Below, one piece after another: positions 16,071 through 24,866 of a DNA stretch of 26,339 bases; positions within the stretch are counted from its first letter, which is position 1; every line of letters starts with the position of its first letter. Source of the DNA: an uncultured Eubacteriales bacterium. GTDB taxonomy: Bacteria; Bacillota; Clostridia; UBA1381. The stretch lies in contig USPO01000005.1 of the NCBI GenBank assembly GCA_900556575.1, positions 1 through 26,339 of the forward strand, given 5' to 3'. The notes beneath the pieces are model-generated. The model saw only the letters and a program-made list of their open reading frames with translations, was not told where the DNA came from and did not search any database. Both the position numbers and the translations under genes were made by a program.

Positions 16071-16163
16071 TTATTGATTGTTTATTGTCTTTTTTGTAAA
16101 TTTACTGCTACATATGCTTTTTTTACAAATAAAATCAATAATATACATATTTTTTTGTAAATT
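16071..16163. repeat. Clustered inverted and direct repeats between recombinase and surface operon
   Basis: TTATTGATT (16071-16079) is inverted as AATCAATAA (16133-16141). TTTGTAAA (16093-16100) is inverted as TTTACAAA (16122-16129). TTTTTTGTAAATTT recurs directly near 16091 and 16151. The DNA is very AT-rich, so some repetition is expected by chance. Confidence 0.4.
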
Positions 16164-16181
16164 TTTTTCGCGCAAATAGAC

Positions 16182-16210
16182 TTGATAATGGAAATATAAC
16201 GTGGTATAAT
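16182..16210 (+). promoter_or_regulatory. Promoter of the surface-protein operon or of a short leader RNA
   Basis: TTGATA (16182-16187), 17 bases, TATAAT (16205-16210). It is the strongest plus-strand promoter in the gap and is followed 75 bases later by a terminator. Confidence 0.65.
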
Positions 16211-16285
16211 ATAGATACTGATATTCATATCATCGATAATTGTGTCTAAGTAATATCGCAAATGTTTTTCTTTTACGATTTTTTA

Positions 16286-16316
16286 GGAGGTCTTTTCCAT
16301 AAGACCTCTTTTTTTT
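16286..16316 (+). terminator. Early terminator/attenuator upstream of the dockerin protein gene
   Basis: GAGGTCTT (16287-16294) pairs perfectly with AAGACCTC (16301-16308) around TTCCAT, followed by eight T. It would give an RNA of about 100 bases, or attenuate the operon. Confidence 0.75.
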
Positions 16317-16489
16317 GTCCAAAAATCTTCATATATGTTTTTCCTTTACGATAAATTACATGATACCATTACATAAACAAGCTGATGTTTACGGCTTTTA
16401 TATAAAATCAGATGATTTTTGGATATACGATGAAAGGCGGACAATGCCGCCAAGTAAACAGTTACAATGTTAATAGGAGGGGTTCTTTT
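16317..16489 (+). other. Leader segment before the dockerin protein gene
   Basis: 173 bases without a clear promoter. It has a GGCGG-acaatg-CCGCC hairpin (16436-16451), a second copy of a TGTTTTTCCTTTACGAT motif also found before the terminator (near 16264), and an AGGAGGGG ribosome binding site. No known riboswitch class was recognised. Confidence 0.4.
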
Positions 16490-19400
16490 ATGAACAGAAA
16501 AATCAATAAAGCTGTTTCAGCGGTCTCTGCATTAACGATCGCATTATCCGCTTTTCCGGGACTTGCACTTAATGCAGGCGCGGCTTCGGTAGAAACAGAC
16601 TACATCGGATCATCAAGCAAGGCGGAGAGTTTTGATAGCTATGCACCTTTATCAACAGGAGCATGGGATGACGCAATTCAGGATGCTATAAGCGGCACAG
16701 GTGTAGGAATTATAGATGCCTCATCAATAGGCGGTTTATCAGGTAAAGCATTTGCTATTCGTGCGGCAGGTAAATCCGGAGGACATACAGCTTCATTTAA
16801 TTTTAATAAGGCTGTAACTTCGGGAAAGGTTGTATTTGATACTGCTTTCACTCCGAATGATGGATATGCTCATGATGGTGCTGTATTTACAATTGTGGAT
16901 AAAGACGGCAATGATGTGATTTCATTTACTTATTCTGGTACAAAAAGTAGAATAAAAATGGAAGTAAACGGCGGAGCAAAGCCGCAGACAGATGTTACAG
17001 ATGTTGCATTGAGAGGTACAAAAGGTACATTATACGGAATTTCAGTTTCATTTGATTTAGATACAAGAAAAGCTCAAATTGCACTCACACGAGCAGGAGA
17101 GCAGCTTACATTGACAGCCAATGAAGTAGGACTTGCATCAGGTACGACAATCGGAGGATTGAAAGTAACAGTTAATAACGCTAGATCGGGAAGCAGTCAG
17201 TTTACAGACATAATCCTTGATGATACAAAGTTCTATTCAATCGGTGAAGAAAGTGCATCAGATGATAGCGGTTCATCAACTACACCTTCAGATGTTGGTT
17301 CAAGACTTTCAATTGCATCTTCTGATGCAGAATTAGCATTCGGCAAGCTTGGCGGTTTAACATTAAAGGACGGAAATGTGTCGGCGGCTGACGGTGTTGG
17401 CTATTCATTAAGCTATACAAAGAAAAATGACAAGAATGAAGCAATAAATATTTTTAAGGAAAACGGAACAGGTTCAAATGCACAGTCAATTACAATTCCG
17501 TTTAAGACTCTTCCGGCAGACGGAAGTACAGTAAGCCTTTACAGCGATGTTAAAACACCTGAAAATCTTTTCGGCGGATTGGTGGAAAGTGAAAGTGTTG
17601 GTACATTAAGGTTAGTTTCGGATGAATATCTCGGAAACGGAAACGGTTCTGCAACAGATGACAGAACGTATGTTAAGCTTGCAAACTATACGCCATTTGC
17701 GGTATTAACATTCTCAACAAAGGATAAGAAGAGAATGGTATCAATTAATGGCGGAGAAGCAGCAGAAATCAAGGACAGTACAGTAACAATTCCGGTTGAC
17801 AGCAGTATTGCAAATGCAACAGAGTTATTTATTAAGGCAAATGCTTATGTATCATCAGACGGAAAGACGAAAGGAACAGCAGGTTCATTCGGAACATTTA
17901 CTGTTGATTTTCCGGTCCCTCAGCCTGTAAACTTAACTACTGACCTTACTAATAATAACGGTTTCCTTGGTAAGGTTAATACCACTGGTCTTGTAAGCGT
18001 GGATACAACAATTTCAAAATCAGATACAGATGGTAAGGTTACTCTTTATGGAGTAAGTGCTTATGGTGCTAAGCCGTCAGATGCCGATAAGATAGGTGAA
18101 GTAAGCATAAAGAAGGGTGCAAAGACGGCTAATATAAAGGTAAGTGCATCTGCCGCTAAGCCGTATATCTATGCTGTTTGCACAGACACAGATAAGGACG
18201 ATAAAAAGCAGTCGGTTGTTGTATCGGGAGCGAAGGCTAATTATACATTTGAAGCAGGTATCAACGGAACTGATAAGAAAGCACAGTTAGATGCTGAATA
18301 TGATATTGTTAATACACAGCTTGTATATCAGAATGCAGATGTAGCTTCAATAAATTATCAGTCTGTTGTTGATGCAATTGCACGTATGGATGCATACCAG
18401 AAAAATGATGCTCTTAAATCGGTAGTTGATGAGAATGAAGGCTCATGCAAGAGTGAGATTTCATATATCAAGCAGACTAAAGAAGGCTTGGACGTAAGAA
18501 CAAAGTGTGCCAATGTCTTAGCAGGAATGACAGATGTTAATAAGATTACTTATGAAGAACTGAGCGGCAAGAGAGCTGATTTAAATAATGCATATGATGC
18601 ATATAAAACTCTTCTTGTTGCAGGTATGCGATGCGTGGATAATATCACAACAGTTAAGAACTATATAGATAAGCTTGAAAAATATGATGCTGATGTAGTT
18701 TCGGATTATGTGAGTGCGGTAAAGAATGTTCAGAATATAACAGGTCTAACAAAGACAGATGCTGACGGAAAGCAGTTGTTTGATGCCGAACTTGTAAACG
18801 GCGGAAACGATTTCGAAACAAAAGCTAAAGATATAGAAAAACTTAATGAATTAAATGCTAAGCTTTCATCGTATGACAAGGAAGTACAGGCTGCTATTGC
18901 CAATGAAAAGATAGATGGCAAGAATATTAATGTTGCTGAAATTACAGCAGATATTAATGAAAAAGTAGCCGAATATAAAGAAGCAGCTGCAGAAGCTTTC
19001 CGCTATGCATATACAAACAGTGTTAAACCGGCATTTGATGATGCAAAGGGTGATTTTGCTAAGCAGTCGGCAGCCTTAAAGCTTGAAAGTATGCAGGATG
19101 TATATGGTCTTATCTCAAAGGATACAGATTTCCAGGCACAGATTGGAACAGAATACAAAGACTATGTAAATTTATATGAGCAGGTTGCATCGTACAATAC
19201 AGCTCAAAATTTCCTCGAAAAGGTTGCAAAGCTTAGAGAGATGATTACAAACGGTGTAACGGAAAAGACTTATGAAAGTATATCCGAAGCTGTAAATGAT
19301 ACTAAGAATACATATGATTTATACAAGGCCTATGTGGCAGCTGGAATAAAGATAGATGACGAAACGGCAGCAAAGGTAGAAGATGAATCTAATTATATAG

Positions 19401-22400
19401 AGGATGCTAAAGTATTACTTGACAGAACAGCTGAAAAGATTATAGCGCTTGCTAAGTCATCGGTAGATGCTGTCACAACGGCAAATACAACGGATGCGGC
19501 AAAGAAGCTTGTGAATGCCGAGTATCAGTATAAACTTCTTGGAAATAATGCAAAGGCATATCTCAATGACAAATACGAAACAGGAATGACTGTAACTGAT
19601 GAAAACGGTGAAGAAGTAAAGCTTAATTTCGGAGAAAAGCTTGCGTATGTAAGAAAGAATGCAGAAGAAGTTAATATTCCTGATAATGAGGCGGCTATTA
19701 CAAAGCTGATTAATGATAATGCTGATAACTATGCAGAGTTTATTAACGGTCTTAATTATGAAACTTTAGTTGTAGAAACAGAAATAAAGGATAAGAATAA
19801 TAAGGTAACAGGTTATTCATATTCAACAGATGAATATGACAGCTGGGTTAATAACTATAAGAAAAAGGTTGACAGCTTAGGAGAAACAAATAAGTATTTC
19901 GGAGGAACTGTTAAGTCATATGATGCTTCAAAAAAGACGTATTCATATTCAAACTTAAAGGATTCTCAGGATGTAAAGGATGTTGATGCATCATTCAATG
20001 TTTCGAATAAACTGAAGACAATTTCGGATTTTAGAAAGACAATATATAAGAATACAGCAGATAACAATACCAAGACTAAGGTAGAAGAAACAACTCAGTC
20101 AGTGATAGATCTTCTGTATCCATCGGGAACAGTATATACAGATATTGATTTAAGCAATACGGAACTTATAAAGGAAAAGGTTGAACAGGCATATGCAAAT
20201 GGAGTGATTAATTACTCGACAAAACTTGATAAGCTTATTGCGGAAGGTCACGATGGTGCAGGTGAGACTGTAACAAAGGCTTTCAAGACAGAGTATGATA
20301 ACTATAATACAACATACAAGTCATATACAGCAATGTTTGAATCAAATATGGCAGCTGCGGATAAGTATGATACTGAAGAGGATAAGGCTCAGTTTGAGGT
20401 CGGTAAGACTTTATATGATGAGATAGTAGAGTATGTAGGTGCTAAAAAGGCTGAGGACGAAGGCATTGAAAATGACAGACTTTCTAAGGTCAATGCGGCA
20501 AATGCAAAGGCTGAAGAAATAATCGCGAGAATTAATGAATTGGATAATGCTGCAACAGTAGAAGGCTATGGTGCATCAACAGATGTAGATGCGGCAAAAT
20601 CAGCTCTCGAAGATGTGAATAATGAGATTGTTCTTGCTGAAGAAGATGCTGAAGGCAATTACACATACGGTGAAACTAATTATTTTGCTATTCCGGAGTC
20701 GGTTAAGTCAAAGCTTGTCACTATTGATACAGCTCTCGGTTACTGGGATGTTGCCACAAATCTTTATGAAAATGTTGTTTCGGGAATTGCTGCGGCAGAT
20801 TTAAAGAACAACAGCTATGAAGAATATTTGGCTGCAAGCAAGGCTGTTGAAGAGGCAGCTGCTCAGCAGAAGGTATACTTTAATGAAGTAGCTAAGAAGA
20901 ACGGCAATGAAAATATAATCTCTGATATGGATAAAAAGATTGCCATTTATGTAAATGTAAATGCTAATACAGCGGAGTTAATCAAGGACATCGATGTACC
21001 GACAAATGTCGAGAGTTATCTCGCAGTTAAACCGATTATTGATTCGATTGACAAGTACCTTGAAACTATTTCAGATGAAAAGGCAACATATACGCAGAAG
21101 GCAGAAAATGACCTTTATAATAGTGCTGAATATGCAGATGTAAGAGAATGCTATAAGGCTCTTATTGATAAGCTTGCATTAATCAAGCCGGCAGCAGATT
21201 TTACGGCACAGGTGAACGAAGCAGAACAGCTTTCGGATACAGAGCAGTATGAGGCTGTTAAGGTTGCATCAAAACTTTACGGTGAGATGGTAAATAAAAC
21301 TCCTGAGGCGCTTCAATACATCGGTAAAGAGATTTCAGACAAGTATGATATGCTTCTTGCAAGATACCGCCAGCAGCTTAGAGATGACTTTAATGCTGCA
21401 TATGATGCATTAAATAAGGGTTCACTTTCAGCGCCTGTTGAAAATACCGATGATGCAGCTTGGTTAAAGCAGGTAGCGGCAGTTAAAAATGCTTACTCAG
21501 GTATGCACTCGGTTGAGCAGCTTGCAGAGGCTGATAAGAAGAAGGTTCTTGATAATATAGTTGAGGACAATGCGACATATAAAGCTGATAAGGCAGAGGC
21601 GGAGAAACTTGTAAAGGCCATTGCCGATACAGTTAAAGCATATGATGCAGATAAGGACGCAGATAAGGCAAATAAATCAATTGCTGATATTAAGGCTGCC
21701 TATAACAGTTACGCAAAGAAGTATACAGAGGCTGAGGTCAACAAAGTTGTAACAAATTACAGTGAGCTTGATGCCCTTGATAAGAAGATTAATGGTGATG
21801 CCGAGAAAGAAAAATATATTAAGGCATACGAAGAAGCAGTTGCAAAGCTTGATATCAATAATGTAACACTTGATTCATACAAGTATCTTGCAGAAGCAAA
21901 GAAGGCATATGAGGATGCCAGTGCAAACGGTGCTATTGATGCGTCAACAGGCTATGGTGTGATTTATGAGTATGAGAATAAGTTTAATTCTCTTCCTGAG
22001 GTTATAAAGCTTAATGACGAGGCATCCAAGCTGGGTGCAAAGATAGATAAGCTTCCTGACGCAGATGCTGAAGATAAGATTATTAATGAAAAGAAAGATG
22101 AAATTAATGAAGTTGCAGATATCTACAACGAATTAAATTCATCGGACTATGGTAAGACTCTTATAGATACAAAGGCGTCAAATCCGAATGTAACAAATGT
22201 TCAGGTTGAGAAGCTTAATGCATTAATAAAGAGATTATCTCCATCAGCTGAGTTTGACTTTAACGGTGATAAGGTTGTTGATATTTTTGACCTTAATATG
22301 GCAGTATTTGCAGCATTGGGCAAGGATGTAAAGGTTGTAGATGCAGAAGGTAATATTATTAAGGATGAAAATAATTCAGAGATTACTGTTAAATCAAGAG

Positions 22401-22507
22401 TTGATAAGGACGGTAACGGTGATATTTCACTTAAGGAACTTAAGGCTATAATCAATGCATTCAGTGCAAATAACACAGAGAGCGATGCGAATAATTCGCA
22501 GAACTAA
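16490..22507 (+). CDS. Giant secreted protein with beta-domains, long helical region and C-terminal dockerin-like module
   Basis: 2005 residues. A signal peptide (about 1-32, MNRKINKAVSAVSALTIALS, ending near NAGAA) is followed by a beta-rich, concanavalin-like domain (about 33-250) and a Ser/Asp linker. A second beta domain (about 273-480) and a third (about 480-595) follow. About 1300 residues of helical, Lys/Ala/Tyr-rich bundle repeats (about 596-1918) come next. The end is dockerin-like: DFNGDKVVDIFDL starting at D1923 and DKDGNGDISLKEL starting at D1972, both calcium-loop sequences. The loops are 49 residues apart, with an insert, wider than the usual 30 or so. No glycoside hydrolase, lyase or protease motif was seen, so an adhesive or structural role is inferred. 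AGGAGGGG supports the ATG at 16490 over a longer frame opening at 16412. Confidence 0.85.
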   Translation: MNRKINKAVSAVSALTIALSAFPGLALNAGAASVETDYIGSSSKAESFDSYAPLSTGAWDDAIQDAISGTGVGIIDASSIGGLSGKAFAIRAAGKSGGHTASFNFNKAVTSGKVVFDTAFTPNDGYAHDGAVFTIVDKDGNDVISFTYSGTKSRIKMEVNGGAKPQTDVTDVALRGTKGTLYGISVSFDLDTRKAQIALTRAGEQLTLTANEVGLASGTTIGGLKVTVNNARSGSSQFTDIILDDTKFYSIGEESASDDSGSSTTPSDVGSRLSIASSDAELAFGKLGGLTLKDGNVSAADGVGYSLSYTKKNDKNEAINIFKENGTGSNAQSITIPFKTLPADGSTVSLYSDVKTPENLFGGLVESESVGTLRLVSDEYLGNGNGSATDDRTYVKLANYTPFAVLTFSTKDKKRMVSINGGEAAEIKDSTVTIPVDSSIANATELFIKANAYVSSDGKTKGTAGSFGTFTVDFPVPQPVNLTTDLTNNNGFLGKVNTTGLVSVDTTISKSDTDGKVTLYGVSAYGAKPSDADKIGEVSIKKGAKTANIKVSASAAKPYIYAVCTDTDKDDKKQSVVVSGAKANYTFEAGINGTDKKAQLDAEYDIVNTQLVYQNADVASINYQSVVDAIARMDAYQKNDALKSVVDENEGSCKSEISYIKQTKEGLDVRTKCANVLAGMTDVNKITYEELSGKRADLNNAYDAYKTLLVAGMRCVDNITTVKNYIDKLEKYDADVVSDYVSAVKNVQNITGLTKTDADGKQLFDAELVNGGNDFETKAKDIEKLNELNAKLSSYDKEVQAAIANEKIDGKNINVAEITADINEKVAEYKEAAAEAFRYAYTNSVKPAFDDAKGDFAKQSAALKLESMQDVYGLISKDTDFQAQIGTEYKDYVNLYEQVASYNTAQNFLEKVAKLREMITNGVTEKTYESISEAVNDTKNTYDLYKAYVAAGIKIDDETAAKVEDESNYIEDAKVLLDRTAEKIIALAKSSVDAVTTANTTDAAKKLVNAEYQYKLLGNNAKAYLNDKYETGMTVTDENGEEVKLNFGEKLAYVRKNAEEVNIPDNEAAITKLINDNADNYAEFINGLNYETLVVETEIKDKNNKVTGYSYSTDEYDSWVNNYKKKVDSLGETNKYFGGTVKSYDASKKTYSYSNLKDSQDVKDVDASFNVSNKLKTISDFRKTIYKNTADNNTKTKVEETTQSVIDLLYPSGTVYTDIDLSNTELIKEKVEQAYANGVINYSTKLDKLIAEGHDGAGETVTKAFKTEYDNYNTTYKSYTAMFESNMAAADKYDTEEDKAQFEVGKTLYDEIVEYVGAKKAEDEGIENDRLSKVNAANAKAEEIIARINELDNAATVEGYGASTDVDAAKSALEDVNNEIVLAEEDAEGNYTYGETNYFAIPESVKSKLVTIDTALGYWDVATNLYENVVSGIAAADLKNNSYEEYLAASKAVEEAAAQQKVYFNEVAKKNGNENIISDMDKKIAIYVNVNANTAELIKDIDVPTNVESYLAVKPIIDSIDKYLETISDEKATYTQKAENDLYNSAEYADVRECYKALIDKLALIKPAADFTAQVNEAEQLSDTEQYEAVKVASKLYGEMVNKTPEALQYIGKEISDKYDMLLARYRQQLRDDFNAAYDALNKGSLSAPVENTDDAAWLKQVAAVKNAYSGMHSVEQLAEADKKKVLDNIVEDNATYKADKAEAEKLVKAIADTVKAYDADKDADKANKSIADIKAAYNSYAKKYTEAEVNKVVTNYSELDALDKKINGDAEKEKYIKAYEEAVAKLDINNVTLDSYKYLAEAKKAYEDASANGAIDASTGYGVIYEYENKFNSLPEVIKLNDEASKLGAKIDKLPDADAEDKIINEKKDEINEVADIYNELNSSDYGKTLIDTKASNPNVTNVQVEKLNALIKRLSPSAEFDFNGDKVVDIFDLNMAVFAALGKDVKVVDAEGNIIKDENNSEITVKSRVDKDGNGDISLKELKAIINAFSANNTESDANNSQN

Positions 22508-22518
22508 TTGAATGATTG

Positions 22519-22555
22519 CATATAGGCTGTAAATATTTTATTTACAGCCTATATG
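22519..22555 (+). terminator. Perfect intergenic hairpin within the surface operon
   Basis: A perfect 17-base stem (22519-22535 with 22539-22555) with a TTT loop, followed by only TTTAG. It is probably a weak or partial terminator or an RNA-stabilising hairpin between the dockerin and scaffold genes. Confidence 0.6.
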
Positions 22556-22580
22556 TTTAGATAATGAAAGGACGATAATA

Positions 22581-24866
22581 ATGAAGAAAAATATTACAGC
22601 TATTGCTTTAGCTGCAGGTATGACCTTATCGCTTGTTCCGAATGCTTTTGCTGAAAATAGCCCTAATTTTGAGATATACAGATCATCTCAATATAGTGTT
22701 GTGCCAGGTGATGAGGTGACTTATACCGTGCAGCTTAACAATGCCGAAAGCATTACTCAGATAGGCTCAATATTAGAGTATGATAAAGATATACTTACAT
22801 ATGTTAATGCTAAGAAATCTATGAATTTCAGCTATAACACATCAAGTGATAATTTTGAGAATGCGGGAAATACCGTTCAGGCCGGAATAACATTTTCAGG
22901 TTCATATAATGTAACTTCAACTCCTTTATATGATGTAACATTTAAAGTAAATGATGATGTTAAAGAAGATCAATTTGTAGCTCCGGTGCATTTTCAGAAA
23001 GCCGGTATAACATATTCGGGAAGCTATACACCAAAATATGTTGACACTAATGAAAGAGATACGGAAATTTATATCGGAGAAACACCCGAAATTGTATTAA
23101 ATACAGATAGTAATGATTTAAAATGCGGTGATGAGACAGAAGTTATTGTATCTTCGGATAAAGAGTTTAGTGCGGACGGATTAAAGTTAAAGTTTGACTA
23201 TGATTCGGAGTACTTTGAATTGGTTAAAGCAGAGCCTATATTATCGGGATTATCAATTTCTGACGACGGAAAGACTGCTATTTTTATGTCAACAAGTGGA
23301 GAAAAGAAAATTTCGGGCAACCTTATGAAGCTTACGCTGAAGGCTAAAAAAACCGTTTCCGATACTAAAATAACTTCATACGGATCTACTATAAGTAAAT
23401 CAGATGTAGATAATGATATTATGATTGGCGGTTCAAGTCTGTATTACAATATTGCGGGAAGCTTAATAGTAAGTCCTGAAATAGATAAGAATGAAGTAAA
23501 AGTAGGAGATAAGGTTCATGTTTCTGTTGTAGCTAAGAATTGCGAGAATTTATCGGGATTAAAAGCAACTGTAAATTATGATTCCGCATCTGCCAAACTT
23601 GCATCAGCACCGATGGATAATTTTGTTCCAACAAAGGTTGGAACGGCAACAATGTATGAAGAAGGAACAATTAATTATATATTCCTTTCTGCAAATGAAG
23701 CAAATAATTTAAACGGTGATGTTGTCATGATGGAATTTGACCTTATTTCGACATCGGCAGGCAGTACGGATATAAGTATAGATGTGAAAGAGTCGGATCC
23801 GGAAGGTGTAGCCGAGGGTGGCAGTACATGGTTTAATTCTGTTAATCAGGATGATGAAACAGTGCAGAAGGTTATAAGCCTAATTGATGAAATACCAGAA
23901 ATTACATCGGACAATTATAAGGCGGATGATGTAAAGAATGCTATAAAAGTAGCAGAAGATGCATATAATAGTCTTTCAGATGCAAAGAAGGCTATGATTG
24001 GCAATGTAAATAAACTTAATGATGCCAAGTCAAAGATTAATGAAATTAACAAGGAAAAGGCGGAAGAGGTTCAAAAAGCATTAGATGCTTTAACTGTAAC
24101 TGAGGAAAATTATAAAGAAGCACCTGCGGCAATAGCGGCGGTAGAAAATGCATACAAAGAATTAACCGATGAACAAAAGGTACTTGTAAAAGATTATGAT
24201 GAAAAAATAAAGGCTGCAAATGATGCATATAACGAATTCGTCAAAAATGCGTCAAACAAGGAAGCTGCAGATAAAGTAAATGAAATGATTACAGCGCTTG
24301 ATATAACAAGTTCTGATTTTAAATCACAGGCCGCAGTTATAGAGTATGCGTATAATGCGTTGACAGAGGAGCAGAAAGCACTTGTAGATTATGCAGCATA
24401 TGAAGCTAAGGTAAAAGCTTACAATGATAAGGCAGCGGCAGACAATGTAAGTAAAATGATAGAGGCACTTGACATCAACAAAGACAGCTTTGAAACAGAT
24501 GCTAAAGCAGCAAAGGCAGCATATGATGCATTGACAGAAGAGCAGAAAGCACTTGTAAAGAACTATGCTGATTATGAGAAAAAAATAGCAGATTATGCTA
24601 ACATGAAAGATATTATTGTTACAGTACAAAAGCTGGGTTCAGATTATAGTGTTTCGGCAAAAGAGCAGAAGAAAATAAATTCACATCAGATCGTTGTAGC
24701 TGCTGTATATTCTTCAAACGGTGCATTGTTATCAACAAAGACAATAACAAGTGATAATGGCAATACGGTTATTAGCGGCGGTGAAAATACAACAATTAAG
24801 ACTTTTGTATGGAATTCATTAAATGAGATGAAACCGTATGAAAGTGTTGAAACATTAGTTAAATGA
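22581..24866 (+). CDS. Secreted scaffold-like protein with three cohesin-like domains and helical repeats
   Basis: 761 residues. A signal peptide (about 1-24, ending AFA) is followed by three tandem cohesin-like beta-sandwich domains at about 26-168, 169-292 and 293-428. Each opens with a strand plus a 'V..GD.V...V' pattern (VVPGDEVTYTVQL, LKCGDETEVIVSS, VKVGDKVHVSVVA) and ends with a small 'G.L..L.F.' core segment. Four helical repeats (about 431-674) share the motif AYxxLTxEQKxLV. The C-terminal domain (about 675-761) ends in the FVWNSLNEMKP signature common in secreted proteins of Clostridia. No dockerin or SLH domain was found, so how it attaches is unclear. GAAAGGA precedes the ATG. The stop overlaps the next start (ATGA). 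Cohesin calls are by pattern and context. Confidence 0.8.
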   Translation: MKKNITAIALAAGMTLSLVPNAFAENSPNFEIYRSSQYSVVPGDEVTYTVQLNNAESITQIGSILEYDKDILTYVNAKKSMNFSYNTSSDNFENAGNTVQAGITFSGSYNVTSTPLYDVTFKVNDDVKEDQFVAPVHFQKAGITYSGSYTPKYVDTNERDTEIYIGETPEIVLNTDSNDLKCGDETEVIVSSDKEFSADGLKLKFDYDSEYFELVKAEPILSGLSISDDGKTAIFMSTSGEKKISGNLMKLTLKAKKTVSDTKITSYGSTISKSDVDNDIMIGGSSLYYNIAGSLIVSPEIDKNEVKVGDKVHVSVVAKNCENLSGLKATVNYDSASAKLASAPMDNFVPTKVGTATMYEEGTINYIFLSANEANNLNGDVVMMEFDLISTSAGSTDISIDVKESDPEGVAEGGSTWFNSVNQDDETVQKVISLIDEIPEITSDNYKADDVKNAIKVAEDAYNSLSDAKKAMIGNVNKLNDAKSKINEINKEKAEEVQKALDALTVTEENYKEAPAAIAAVENAYKELTDEQKVLVKDYDEKIKAANDAYNEFVKNASNKEAADKVNEMITALDITSSDFKSQAAVIEYAYNALTEEQKALVDYAAYEAKVKAYNDKAAADNVSKMIEALDINKDSFETDAKAAKAAYDALTEEQKALVKNYADYEKKIADYANMKDIIVTVQKLGSDYSVSAKEQKKINSHQIVVAAVYSSNGALLSTKTITSDNGNTVISGGENTTIKTFVWNSLNEMKPYESVETLVK
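24360..24557 (+). repeat. Near-identical 171-base tandem unit in the scaffold gene
   Basis: TTGACAGAGGAGCAGAAAGC at 24360 recurs with one change at 24531, giving a 57-codon unit. Protein copies diverge more toward the N-terminal end of the array. Confidence 0.6.

Noticed and set aside
16317..16489. c-di-GMP riboswitch upstream of the surface operon
   Set aside because: The GGCAAACC/GACGCAAAGCC-type core of class I and the class II core are both absent; only a simple GC hairpin is visible.
14806..16489. Prophage or integrative conjugative element
   Set aside because: Only the recombinase is present; no excisionase, structural, replication or transfer genes are seen on either side.
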